From assembly GCF_000204015.1 (NCBI RefSeq), contig NZ_GL883079.1, positions 1-38,771 of the forward strand: a stretch of DNA of 38,771 nt, in the 5' to 3' direction. The notes under the pieces were generated by a model. The model did no database searches. It had not been told where the DNA came from and was given only the letters and a program-made list of their open reading frames with translations. Position numbers and translations under genes: made by a program. Below, piece by piece: positions 17,385-26,104 of the stretch. Numbering within the stretch: position 1 is the first letter of the stretch; each line of letters begins with the position of its first letter. The DNA is from Asticcacaulis biprosthecium C19 (GTDB lineage Bacteria; Pseudomonadota; Alphaproteobacteria; Caulobacterales; Caulobacteraceae).

Positions 17385-17544
17385 ACTTACTGCGAAAGAC
17401 CAAAACCTTGTCGCGGTAATTTCCGGGTTCACCCGGACGTCCGAAGCGGGCAGGGGCCGTCGGCCCTTTGACCTACGCCTTCGGGCTCGTTTTTGGGGCC
17501 GCGCCTGTGCCATCAGCGCCACGCGGTCTTATGGAGAGATACAC

Positions 17545-17961
17545 ATGCGTCACGGCCACGGTCACCGCAAACTCGGTCGCACCACCTCGCACCGCATCGC
17601 CATGTTCGCCAACATGTCGGCCTCGCTCATCAAGCACGAACAGATCGTCACGACCCTGCCGAAGGCGAAGGAACTGCGTCCTTTCGTCGAGAAGCTGGTG
17701 ACGCTGGGCAAGTCGGGCTCGCTGCACGACCGCCGCATTGCCATCTCGCGCGTCCGTGACGTGCCGCAGGTGGCCAAGCTGTTCGACGTGCTGGCCAAGC
17801 GCTATGCCGACCGTAGCGGCGGCTATATCCGCATCCTGAAGGCCGGCTATCGTCACGGCGACAACGCCCCGATGGCCATCATCGAGTTCGTCGACCGCGA
17901 CGAATCGGCCAAGGGCAAGGATTCCGGCCCAGTGTTCGAAGTCGCTGGCGACGAAGAATAG
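17545..17961 (+). CDS. rplQ: 50S ribosomal protein L17
   Basis: A 138-residue L17, typical length for the phylum. It opens with [17 protein letters not shown] and contains [18 protein letters not shown] and [11 protein letters not shown]17 lies at the exit-tunnel rim. A GGAGAG ribosome site precedes the ATG. The gene is cut off from rpoA by a terminator and a 244-base spacer, so it should have its own promoter or rely on read-through. Confidence 0.99.
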   Translation: MRHGHGHRKLGRTTSHRIAMFANMSASLIKHEQIVTTLPKAKELRPFVEKLVTLGKSGSLHDRRIAISRVRDVPQVAKLFDVLAKRYADRSGGYIRILKAGYRHGDNAPMAIIEFVDRDESAKGKDSGPVFEVAGDEE

Positions 17962-17989
17962 GCCTTTTTCGACAGGCAAAAGTGACAGG

Positions 17990-18020
17990 AGGCCTTCGGT
18001 GCAAAACCGGAGGCCTTTTT
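17990..18020 (+). terminator. Intrinsic terminator after rplQ
   Basis: An 11-bp stem with one G-T pair (AGGCCTTCGGT, 17990-18000, with ACCGGAGGCCT, 18006-18016) and a T-run at 18016-18020. It marks the end of the ribosomal protein cluster. Confidence 0.88.
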
Positions 18021-18201
18021 GATGTCGTCTCAGGCCGTGTTCACCGCCCATTCAGATGGGTTGCGTTTGAGTTAACGATCCTGTGATGTTTCGTCAGCAA
18101 CCGTTATTTCCGCAATTGCGAAATGCAGGTTAGCTTCTTCTTGCGGCCACCCATGACAAACGGCCGTCATCCCTTTTACCGCTCACCTGAAGGAGGCCGA
18201 C

Positions 18202-18357
18202 ATGACCGACGAAGCCCTGTTGGAAGCCCCCATCGATGAGACGCAAGATGCGTCCGGCGATATGGCCCTGAGTGACTCGCTGACGCTGGAAGCGTCAGGC
18301 GAGGGCGTAAGACTCTATTCCTCTCCTGTATTGGACCGGATTCGCGCGAGCGACTGA
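18202..18357 (+). CDS. Small acidic hypothetical protein (51 residues)
   Basis: An ATG at 18202 sits six bases after a near-ideal AAGGAGG (18190-18196) and opens a 51-codon frame ending at TGA 18355. The predicted product begins M-T-D-E-A-L-L-E-A-P and is strongly acidic in its first 30 residues, ending V-L-D-R-I-R-A-S-D. No cysteine, signal or membrane segment is seen and no family is recognised. A perfect intrinsic terminator starts 30 bases downstream, so the ORF is framed like an independent short gene between two terminators. An alternative is a small RNA with an incidental ORF. Confidence 0.6.
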   Translation: MTDEALLEAPIDETQDASGDMALSDSLTLEASGEGVRLYSSPVLDRIRASD

Positions 18358-18386
18358 TGGTCGAAAGCCTGATACGACGTAGCAGC

Positions 18387-18409
18387 CCCCGGTTCGTTAC
18401 CGGGGTTTT
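18387..18409 (+). terminator. Intrinsic terminator after the 51-codon ORF
   Basis: CCCCGGT (18387-18393) and ACCGGGG (18399-18405) form a perfect 7-bp stem with a TCGTT loop, followed by TTTTGTTGT. Confidence 0.82.
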
Positions 18410-18483
18410 GTTGTGCGCTGCATTCAAATCGTCGCAAATCTGTGCAAGTGATTCGATTTGCGATGTATCCATATGAGTGCCGT

Positions 18484-19710
18484 ATGCCGCGCCTGTTTTC
18501 GCTGATCCTGGCTGTTTTGACACTTGCGGGTTGCGCTTCGGTGCCCCAGGGCCGGGGGGAGCCCCCCTTGCTTGTCCTGGTCTCGATCGATGGTTTTCGC
18601 GCTGACTATCTCGAGCGCGGCGTGACGCCCAATCTGAATCACCTGGCGCAAACCGGGGCAACCGGGCCAATGCGGCCGTCTTTCCCGTCCCTGACGTTCC
18701 CCAATCACTATACGCTTGTGACCGGGTTGCGTCCGGACCGCCACGGTGTTGTCAACAACACCATGCGAGATGAAGGCAGGCCGGGCGTGACGTTCAAAAT
18801 GTCTAACAAGGAAGCCGTCACGGACGCCTTCTGGTGGGCGGGCGGCAAGCCTGTGTGGACCAGCGCCGAGGAACAGGGTGTCAAGGCGGCAACTCTGTTC
18901 TGGCCGGGTTCTGAAGCGCCCAACTCAGGCCGCCGCCCCAGCTACTGGTTGCCCTTCAATGACGATATGCCGCTTATTGAGCGCATCACGCAGGTTATGA
19001 CCTGGATCGACTTGCCGGCGGCGCAGCGGCCGGGCTTCATCACCCTCTACTATTCTGACCTTGATCATGCCGGTCATGATTTTGGCCCCGACAGCCATGA
19101 GGTCGATTCGGCTCTGGCCACGGTCGATACCTCGATCGGGCAACTGCTGGACGGCCTCAAGGCGCGGGGGCTGGACGGGAAGGTGAATATCATCATCGTC
19201 GCCGATCACGGCATGGCGAAGCACCGGCCCGAGACCTTCGTGAAACTGGCGGAGTTGTTACCGCCCGACAGCACCGACGTGCTGGGCGGTCAGGTGGCGG
19301 GGTTCACTCCAAAGCCGGGCCGCGAAGCCGAGGTCGAGGCCATCCTGTTGCGGCCGCACGACCACATGACGTGCTGGCGTAAGGCAGACATCCCGAAGCG
19401 TTTTCGTTATGGTCGTCATCCGCGCGTGCCAAACATCAACTGCCTGGCCGATGTTGGTGGCTATATCGTGGCACCATCGACTAACGGCTGGATGCCGAAG
19501 CCGCAGGGCGGCAGCCACGGGTATGATCCCGAGGCGATCGAGATGCGGGCTCTGTTCATTGCCAACGGACCGGACATTAAACCTGGCGTCGTGCTGGAGG
19601 TGTTCGATAATGTCGATGTCTACAGCCTGCAGATGCGGCTGCTTGGGCTGAAAGCGCAACCCGGCGATGGCACGGTGGCAACCTTTCGGCGGGCGCTTCG
19701 TGGCTACTGA
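18484..19710 (+). CDS. Nucleotide pyrophosphatase/phosphodiesterase family lipoprotein
   Basis: A 408-residue exported enzyme of the alkaline-phosphatase superfamily (NPP group). Starting at ATG 18484 gives a signal sequence with lipobox L-A-G-C (Cys17); the frame continues upstream to GTG 18442, but that would spoil the signal. Metal and catalytic residues are in place: Asp36 (S-I-D-G-F), nucleophile Thr71 (F-P-S-L-T-F-P-N-H), Asp194 and His198 (D-L-D-H-A-G-H), Asp241-His242 (A-D-H-G-M) and His345 (G-S-H-G-Y-D). Family members hydrolyse nucleotide or lipid phosphodiesters with two zinc ions. Location should be membrane-anchored in the periplasm or outer membrane. The substrate is unknown. 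Confidence 0.9.
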   Translation: MPRLFSLILAVLTLAGCASVPQGRGEPPLLVLVSIDGFRADYLERGVTPNLNHLAQTGATGPMRPSFPSLTFPNHYTLVTGLRPDRHGVVNNTMRDEGRPGVTFKMSNKEAVTDAFWWAGGKPVWTSAEEQGVKAATLFWPGSEAPNSGRRPSYWLPFNDDMPLIERITQVMTWIDLPAAQRPGFITLYYSDLDHAGHDFGPDSHEVDSALATVDTSIGQLLDGLKARGLDGKVNIIIVADHGMAKHRPETFVKLAELLPPDSTDVLGGQVAGFTPKPGREAEVEAILLRPHDHMTCWRKADIPKRFRYGRHPRVPNINCLADVGGYIVAPSTNGWMPKPQGGSHGYDPEAIEMRALFIANGPDIKPGVVLEVFDNVDVYSLQMRLLGLKAQPGDGTVATFRRALRGY

Positions 19711-19799
19711 CACGCTGTGGTCTTAGCGGCCGTAGGTCCCTATGCGCGGCGGTCGAATTCCGTTAAGGCTGTCGCAACACTTCAGGGGACACACGCCGC

Positions 19800-21073
19800 A
19801 TGTCGGACAAACTCAGGGCCGCAGCGCCTTTCATCCTGGTGACCGTCTTTCTCGACATGCTGTCGATCGGGGTGATCATCCCCGTGTTGCCGCGATTGAT
19901 CGAGGACTTCGTGGGTTCGATCTCGGCGGCCGGCCTGTGGACCGGCATCTTCGGTTCTGCCTGGGGGCTGGCGCAATTCATCTTTTCGCCGATCCAGGGC
20001 GGACTGTCCGACAGCATTGGCCGGCGGCCGGTTGTGCTGTTCTCCAACTTCGGCACGGGCGTGGACTTTTTGTTCATGGCCCTGGCGCCGGGCCTGTGGT
20101 GGCTTCTGGTCGGACGGATCGTCTCCGGCATGACCTCGGCCAGTATCTCGACCGCTTATGCCTATATGAGCGACGTGACGCCACCCGAAAAGCGGGCGAG
20201 CATTTTCGGCATGATGGGGGCGGCCTTTGGGATCGGCTTTGTCGTCGGCCCCAGCCTGGGTGGTGTCCTGGGAGAATTTGGCACCCACGTGCCCTTCCTG
20301 GTCGAACATGGCTGGGAAGATCGGCTGCCGTTTCTCTTTGCCGCGGGCTTAAGCCTGCTGAACTTTGTCTATGGCTGGTTCGTTCTGCCGGAATCGCTGG
20401 CGAAGGATAAGCGTAAGCCGTTCAGCTTTCGCACTTCCAACCCGCTCGGGGCGTTCAAGTTCCTGGCAAAGTCCGCCCAGGTCCTGCGTCTTTCGGTCAT
20501 GTACCTGCTGATGATGTTTGCCCAGTCGGTCTTTCCGACGACCACTGTGCTGTTTTGCGCCTACCGTTTCGGTTGGGGCCGTTTGAAGTGGGGCTGATGC
20601 TGGCCGTGGTCGGTGTGTGTTCGGCCCTTGTCCAGGCCGGCTTGACCGGCGTGATCGTGAAAAAGATCGGGGAGCGCAAGGCCATGTACCTCGGGCTTTT
20701 CAGCGGCATGCTCGCGTTTATCGGCTACGGCCTGGCGCCGACCTGGTATTGGTTTGTCGCTACCATTCCGCTGGGTGCACTGTGGGGGCTGGCCACGCCC
20801 AACATCCAGGCACTGATGTCATCCAAGGTCGGTCCGCAGGAGCAGGGAACGCTCCAGGGCGCCAATATGAGCCTTTCGGCCATGTCGACCGTCTTCGCGC
20901 CGATCCTGTTCGGTGTCATCCTGTCGGCGGTGACCAAGAGCGGAGTTCCGATGTGGCTGAGCGGCGCAGCCTTCTGGATGGCGGCCTTGTTCATGGTGTT
21001 CTCGCTGATCCTGGCGGGCGGCGTGAAGCAGTCCTTGACGGTCGAGACGCCTAGCGACGGCGCGCCGCATTGA
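19800..21073 (+). pseudogene. MFS efflux transporter (TetA/TCR-like), broken by a one-base deletion
   Basis: Two overlapping frames make one transporter of about 424 residues. The first (19800 to TGA at 20595-20597) covers helices 1-7, with the motif-A loop G-G-L-S-D-S-I-G-R-R-P in the helix 2-3 loop and the family's early V-F-L-D-M-L-S-I-G-V-I-I-P-V-L-P. The second frame continues from about 20576 to TGA 21071-21073 with P-F-E-V-G-L-M-L-A-V-V-G-V and the remaining helices. Near 20575-20581 the run GGGGCCG lacks one C that would restore W-G-P-F-E-V-G. Either the gene is inactive, or the deletion is a sequencing error; the second half shows no further decay. TCR-type members export tetracycline or other drugs; the substrate here is unknown. 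Confidence 0.85.
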
Positions 21074-21438
21074 GGGCGGCCGATCCGGACGCTCTGGTCG
21101 CCGATCATCCGGCTCGGGCAGAGATCGACGCCCTGCGTCGGTTGATCCTGGCTGCTGATCCGGCCATCGAAGAGGGCGTCAAGTGGAATGCCCCAAGTTA
21201 CCGCTGTGGGGAGTGGTTTGCCACCTTCCATCTGCGTGCCAAGCCGGGCGTGCAGATCATCCTGCATCGCGGCGCCAAGGTGCGCCCCGATGGCGTTGCC
21301 GGCATCGACGATCCGAAGGGTCTGTTGCAATGGCTCGATCCGAACCGGGCGTCAGTACGGTTCACCACCTTGGTGGATATCGAGGCTCACGCGGGTGCTT
21401 TCCAGGCTATCCTGCGCCAGTGGCTGGCACGGCTTTAG
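21070..21438 (+). CDS. DUF1801 (YdhG-like) protein
   Basis: A 122-residue protein starting at a TTG that overlaps the TGA of the MFS gene (TTGA), so it is probably translated by re-initiation. The family pattern is clear: P-A-R-A-E-I-D-A-L-R-R-L-I-L-A-A-D-P-A-I-E-E-G-V-K-W-N-A-P-S-Y, then F-A-T-F-H-L-R and V-R-F-T-T-L-V-D-I. DUF1801 proteins are small cytoplasmic proteins with no assigned activity, some related to iron-chaperone-like folds. No ATG is available in frame near the start. If the MFS frameshift is real, coupling to its end may be lost. Confidence 0.82.
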   Translation: MRAADPDALVADHPARAEIDALRRLILAADPAIEEGVKWNAPSYRCGEWFATFHLRAKPGVQIILHRGAKVRPDGVAGIDDPKGLLQWLDPNRASVRFTTLVDIEAHAGAFQAILRQWLARL

Positions 21439-21488
21439 GTCAGACACCTCATGCCAGAAAGTGGCTATTCATTTTGGAATGACACGCC

Positions 21489-22388
21489 TCACCCCCCTGT
21501 CATGGCATTGAAGCGGATTAGCCCCTTGATGGCGATGGGCGGAAGGTTGAACAGCCCCCAGATGGTTGGGTCCTCATAACCCTTGAGGGCGTCCAGGTGA
21601 CGCGCCGCCAACTGGTGACGGTCGCCTTCGAAGAAGGCCAGGGCCAGCCAGCTATGAGCGAGCCGCAATTCTGCCGGGTCGCCGCCAGGACGGGCCGTCA
21701 GCAGCAGGCGCGATGCCGCGCCTATCTCTTCGCCTGCGCTTCCACGGTAATAGTGTTCCGCCTGTTCGGCCGCGTCGGCCGACTCGTCAAAGGCCTGGTA
21801 GAAGAGGCGTCGTTCGAAGTGGGCGCGGGCAATGAGGGCGGCGCTGCCCGGACGCTCCGGATCCAGCCGGGACCGGGCGACGCGGAACATGTCGTCGTGG
21901 GTACCGCCCCATTTTTCTGCCAAGGCCATCATCAGGTTCATGTAGCCTGACATGGGGACGCCGTCCGCGCCCAGCAGGTCTGCTTCGGCTCGCGCTTTCT
22001 GGCCGTCTTCCAGGGGATTTATGGCGCAGCCCATGGCAAAAGCCGCGGCTAACCCGGAGCCCGTCATCTGCCAGGCGCGCGACAGGGCGTCGTTGGCCAT
22101 TGTCAGACCGCCGAAGTAATCGCCAACCTGACCATCGCTCATCTGGTCTGGTGGAGCGCCGTTTCGTGCCCGGCTGGCCAGCGTGAAAGCCAGGCCCCCC
22201 TTCAGGATAAGGCCCGCGGTATCGTCGGGGTCGGAGACCGACGGGTTGAGATCGGTGCGGGGATCGATCTTGTATCCCAACAGCTTGATCAGTTCGTAGG
22301 CGCCTTCGGGCGAGGCGGCGGCAATCGTATCCTTTACGGCCTGCCAGCGGCCCGCGCGAAGATGCTGAACGACTTTGGAAACATCCAT
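21489..22388 (-). CDS. Hypothetical helical protein (299 residues)
   Basis: No family was recognised. The protein is soluble, acidic, Ala/Leu-rich and predicted to be largely helical, with paired-helix patterns in the second half (A-L-I-A-R-A-H-F-E-R-R, A-E-Q-A-E-H-Y-Y-R, S-W-L-A-L-A-F-F-E-G-D-R-H-Q-L-A) that recall tetratricopeptide-type repeats. No signal peptide or membrane helix is seen. A GAGGGGG ribosome site lies just upstream of the ATG on the minus strand. It is divergent from degP with a 107-base shared upstream region, so the two could share regulation. Confidence 0.75.
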   Translation of the reverse strand: MDVSKVVQHLRAGRWQAVKDTIAAASPEGAYELIKLLGYKIDPRTDLNPSVSDPDDTAGLILKGGLAFTLASRARNGAPPDQMSDGQVGDYFGGLTMANDALSRAWQMTGSGLAAAFAMGCAINPLEDGQKARAEADLLGADGVPMSGYMNLMMALAEKWGGTHDDMFRVARSRLDPERPGSAALIARAHFERRLFYQAFDESADAAEQAEHYYRGSAGEEIGAASRLLLTARPGGDPAELRLAHSWLALAFFEGDRHQLAARHLDALKGYEDPTIWGLFNLPPIAIKGLIRFNAMTGG

Positions 22389-22495
22389 GGAATCCCCCTC
22401 AAAGCGTTAGATTATGGCGCAAACGCGCTGCCGCCAAGCCTTGATACTGCCGCATTGGTCCTTAAATCTGAGATCATGAATTTCAGGGGACTCCC

Positions 22496-23914
22496 ATGAC
22501 GTCGCGCTTTATCTCCCTTCTGCCTGTGCTGGCTGTATTGATGGCCTGCGGGCCGGGCCATTCCCAGGACAACAAGACGTTTGAAGGTGCCGGCTTTGGC
22601 AACGAACCGCGCCAGGTACCCAATTCCGTCGTCGGGATGAAGACCTCGTTTGCGCCGGTCGTGCGTACGGTCGCGCCGGCTGTGGTCAATGTCTATTCCA
22701 AGTCGCGCGTGCGCCAGAATGTCGATCCCTTCTGGCAGATGTTCGGTTACGGCGTGCCGGAATCGCGCACCCAGGAATCGCTCGGTTCCGGCGTTATCGT
22801 GCGGAAGGACGGGATTGTCGTGACCAACAACCACGTTGTCGCCGGCGGCCAGACCTTCACGGTCGTGCTGAACGACCGTCGCGAATATCCGGCCAAGCTT
22901 TTGCTGGCCGATCCGCGCACCGACCTGGCGGTGCTGAAGCTGGAGGCGCCGGGCGTCAATTTCCAGACCATCGAGCTGGACGCGGGCCGTGACCTCGAGG
23001 TCGGCGACCTGGTCCTGGCGATCGGCAACCCGTTTGGTGTCGGCCAGACCGTCACCAATGGCATCATCTCAGCGCTGAACCGCAGCGATGGCGAAGGGGG
23101 GACCTTCATCCAGACCGATGCCGCCATCAATCCGGGTAATTCCGGTGGCGCCCTTGTCGATATGAACGGCAAGCTGATTGGCATCAACTCGATGATCCTG
23201 TCACGGTCGGGCCAGTCGTCCGGCGTCGGTTTCGCCATCCCCTCGGCCATGGTCAAGCGCGTCGTCGACAGCGCCGCGGGCGGCGCCACCTCGGTCAAGC
23301 GGCCGTGGCTGGGCGCCAAGGGCGACACGGTGACGTCCGATATAGCCAAGTCCCTGGGCATGGACCGGCCGGAAGGCGTTCTGGTGTCGGATGTCTATAA
23401 CGGCTCGGCCGCTGACCAGGCCGGTCTGAAAGCCGGCGACGTCATCCTGCGCGTCGGGGGCGAGGCGGTGAACGATGCCGGCGGCCTGCGCTACCAAATC
23501 AGCCTGATGACGCTGAACCAGATGACCAAGATTGAGGGGCTGCGCCAGGGCCAGCCGTTCAGCGCCAATATCAAGGCCTTGCCACCTTCGGATTCACCGC
23601 CGCGGGACGAACGTGTGATCAAGGGCGAGAACCCCTTTTCGGGCGCCAAGGTGGTCAATCTGTCGCCGGCCGTCGCCGACGAAATCGGCGTCGATCCGTT
23701 CGACGCACCCAAGGGCGTGATGATCTATTCGGTGGAATCGGCGCGGACCTATGCCGCCGGCGTTGGTTTGCAGCCCGGTGACATCATCCGCGACGTCAAC
23801 GGCACGCCGATCACGACATCCAGCCAGTTGGAGACTGTGCTGAAACAGGGTGCGCGCTCGTGGCGAATCAGCATCCAGCGCGGTGGACGAATCATTACGG
23901 CCCAGTTCCGCTGA
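22496..23914 (+). CDS. DegP/HtrA-family serine endoprotease with two PDZ domains
   Basis: A 472-residue periplasmic protease. The N-terminus looks like a lipoprotein signal (L-M-A-C, Cys18), unusual for DegP-type proteins, though plain signal-peptidase cleavage is also possible. The trypsin-like domain has the full triad: His113 (T-N-N-H-V-V), Asp143 (R-T-D-L-A-V-L-K) and Ser216 (N-P-G-N-S-G-G-A-L). Two PDZ domains follow at about 275-370 and 385-470. Family members degrade or refold damaged envelope proteins. AGGGGA precedes the ATG. In other alphaproteobacteria a degP-like gene often sits between rplQ and rarA, as here. Confidence 0.93.
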   Translation: MTSRFISLLPVLAVLMACGPGHSQDNKTFEGAGFGNEPRQVPNSVVGMKTSFAPVVRTVAPAVVNVYSKSRVRQNVDPFWQMFGYGVPESRTQESLGSGVIVRKDGIVVTNNHVVAGGQTFTVVLNDRREYPAKLLLADPRTDLAVLKLEAPGVNFQTIELDAGRDLEVGDLVLAIGNPFGVGQTVTNGIISALNRSDGEGGTFIQTDAAINPGNSGGALVDMNGKLIGINSMILSRSGQSSGVGFAIPSAMVKRVVDSAAGGATSVKRPWLGAKGDTVTSDIAKSLGMDRPEGVLVSDVYNGSAADQAGLKAGDVILRVGGEAVNDAGGLRYQISLMTLNQMTKIEGLRQGQPFSANIKALPPSDSPPRDERVIKGENPFSGAKVVNLSPAVADEIGVDPFDAPKGVMIYSVESARTYAAGVGLQPGDIIRDVNGTPITTSSQLETVLKQGARSWRISIQRGGRIITAQFR

Positions 23915-23952
23915 GGCGATCTCTTTACAAGATCGCGGTCGCATGAATAGTT

Positions 23953-23973
23953 CCTCCTGAAACTTCAGGAGGG
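23953..23973 (+). promoter_or_regulatory. Hairpin sequestering the ribosome-binding site of the M61 gene
   Basis: CCTCCTGA (23953-23960) pairs perfectly with TCAGGAGG (23965-23972) around an AACT loop. The right arm contains the full AGGAGG Shine-Dalgarno, five bases before the ATG at 23978, so ribosome access should require melting. No T-run follows, so it is not a terminator. A related 24-base block (19 of 24 identical) occurs at 28862-28885. Confidence 0.7.
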
Positions 23974-23977
23974 TGGC

Positions 23978-25915
23978 ATGAAAGCGATCGCGGTTTGTAG
24001 TCTGGCTTTGGGGCTACTGGCGGGACCGGTCTTCGCCCAACCCGTGGCCATGCCGGCCGCTCTTCCGCCCGGGCTGCCGGCGCCGCAGGACGTTGCCTTT
24101 CCTGGCACGATCCAACTGTTTGTCGACGCCAGCGATACCGACCGTCATATCGTCCATATCCGCGAAGTCATTCCGGTGGCGCAGAGCGGCCGGCTCACAC
24201 TCCTGGTGCCGAAGTGGCTGCCCGGTCATCATTCGCCGGCCGATACCGACCTGACCAAGATCGCTGGCCTGAAGGTCATGGCGGGTGACAAGGCTCTCCC
24301 GTGGACGCGCGATTCGATCGAACAGAACGCCTTCCATGTCGACGTGCCGGCCGGTGTTACCGAGGTGACGGCGCAGTTCCAGTATCTGTTCCCGGTTCAG
24401 GCGCGCGACGGCGAAATCCTGCATACCGACACCATGATGGCGCTGCAATGGACCGGGCAGAGCCTGTATCCGGCGGGCTGGTTCACCCGCCGCATCCCGA
24501 TCCAGCTAAACCTGACCTTGCCGAAGGACTGGTCGTTCGCCTCCGCGTTGGAGGCCGAAGAGCGCAGCGGTGATGTCGTTACCTTCAAGGCGATATCGTA
24601 TGACCACTTCATCGACTCGCCGCTGATCGCTGGCCGGCATTTCCGCACCTACGACCTGGATCCCGGCGCCAAGGTGCCGGTGAACATGAGCATCGTCGCC
24701 GACGACCCGAAAGACCTGGAGGTCCCGGCCAATGTCGTCGATATCCATCGCCGGGTCGTCCAGGAGACCTACAAGCTGTTCGGCGCGAAGCACTATGACC
24801 GCTTCGATTTCCTGGTGACGGCGTCCGACACGGTTAGTATCGGGCTGGAGCACCACCGTTCGTCCGAGATCGGTGTGGAACCCGGCTATTTCCGCGAGGT
24901 GGCGGGCAAGGGGTTTGGCCGCAACATCATGGCTCACGAATATATCCATAGTTGGGATGGCAAGTTTCGCCGCCCGCGGGGACAGTTCACCGGTGATTTC
25001 CAGGCGCCGATGCAGGACGAACTTCTGTGGGTCTATGAAGGCGGCACCACCTATTGGACCTGGGTGATCGAGGGGCGGGCAGGGCTTTACAGCTACGACC
25101 AGACCTTGCAGCAGGTGGCGGCGACCATGGCCGTCTATGACAACCTGCCGGCACGGCACTGGCGCAATCTGGTCGACACCACCTACGACCCGATTATCTC
25201 CAACCGTGAACCCAAGTCATGGACCAGCTGGCAGCGTTCGGAAGACTACTATTCCGAAGGTGCCCTGATCTGGCTGGAGGCCGACATCCTGATCCGCGAA
25301 AGGACCAACGGAAAAAAGTCACTGGATGACTTTGCTCGCGGCTTTTTCGGCGTTCATGACGGCGCGTGGGATCCGATGGTCTACGGCTTTGACGATGTCG
25401 TGGCGTCGTTGAATTCGGTCTATCCCTACGACTGGGCGACCTTCCTGACGCAACGCACGACGCGGACCGGTGGCGGGGCGCCGCTCGACAGCCTGGCGCG
25501 CGCGGGTTACCGCCTGGTCTATAGCGACACGCCGATGGACTATTCCAAATCGAATGAGGCAAAGCGGGGCGTGGTTGGCCTGATGTACGGCCCGGGGCTG
25601 AGCGTCGCCAAGGACGGAGCTATCCGCGAGGCCATGTGGGACGGACCGGCCTTCAAGTTGGGCCTGACGGCAGGCATGAAGATCGTCGCCGTCGACGGCC
25701 GTGGCTTTACGCCCGAACGTTTGAAAGACGCCCTGGTGGCGGCGCACGGCACCGACAAAAAGATCGAACTGTGGATGCAGGAAGGCGACCGGTACCGGAT
25801 CGTGACCCTCGATTACCATGACGGTCTTCGCTATCCGCGCCTGGAACGGATCGAAGGCAAGCCCGATGGGTTCAAGCCGATTTTTACCGCGGCCGATTCG
25901 TCCGCTCGAAAGTAG
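23978..25915 (+). CDS. M61-family metallopeptidase with PDZ domain
   Basis: A 645-residue exported peptidase related to glycyl aminopeptidases. A cleavable signal (1-20, ending V-F-A) is followed by the N-terminal beta-domain (about 40-235), the thermolysin-like catalytic domain with zinc motif H-E-Y-I-H at 320-324 and third ligand Glu354 (W-V-Y-E-G-G), and a C-terminal PDZ domain (about 540-620). G-L-E-H-H-R-S-S-E-I-G before the zinc site is typical of the family. It probably trims peptides in the periplasm. It lies 63 bases after degP on the same strand, and its ribosome site is enclosed in a hairpin, suggesting translational control. Confidence 0.92.
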   Translation: MKAIAVCSLALGLLAGPVFAQPVAMPAALPPGLPAPQDVAFPGTIQLFVDASDTDRHIVHIREVIPVAQSGRLTLLVPKWLPGHHSPADTDLTKIAGLKVMAGDKALPWTRDSIEQNAFHVDVPAGVTEVTAQFQYLFPVQARDGEILHTDTMMALQWTGQSLYPAGWFTRRIPIQLNLTLPKDWSFASALEAEERSGDVVTFKAISYDHFIDSPLIAGRHFRTYDLDPGAKVPVNMSIVADDPKDLEVPANVVDIHRRVVQETYKLFGAKHYDRFDFLVTASDTVSIGLEHHRSSEIGVEPGYFREVAGKGFGRNIMAHEYIHSWDGKFRRPRGQFTGDFQAPMQDELLWVYEGGTTYWTWVIEGRAGLYSYDQTLQQVAATMAVYDNLPARHWRNLVDTTYDPIISNREPKSWTSWQRSEDYYSEGALIWLEADILIRERTNGKKSLDDFARGFFGVHDGAWDPMVYGFDDVVASLNSVYPYDWATFLTQRTTRTGGGAPLDSLARAGYRLVYSDTPMDYSKSNEAKRGVVGLMYGPGLSVAKDGAIREAMWDGPAFKLGLTAGMKIVAVDGRGFTPERLKDALVAAHGTDKKIELWMQEGDRYRIVTLDYHDGLRYPRLERIEGKPDGFKPIFTAADSSARK

Positions 25916-26104
25916 GCCTAGCCCAGCGGTTTGGCATGCTTACGACGCGAATTGCGTGACGATAATGCAACGGCCGTATCTCTTTTGCGCCGCAATATGG
26001 CCGTTTTGCGAAACTGTCACATACCGCAGCTAACGCCATTCCCATCGCGGTCTGAACACCGCAGCGAGTGCGCATCGTGCGCGCAGGCTTAAGGGGATAC
26101 CAAT

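Noticed and set aside
17468-17497. Promoter for rplQ at TTGACC
   Set aside because: Seventeen bases downstream the sequence is TTTTGG, a poor -10, so no promoter is called.
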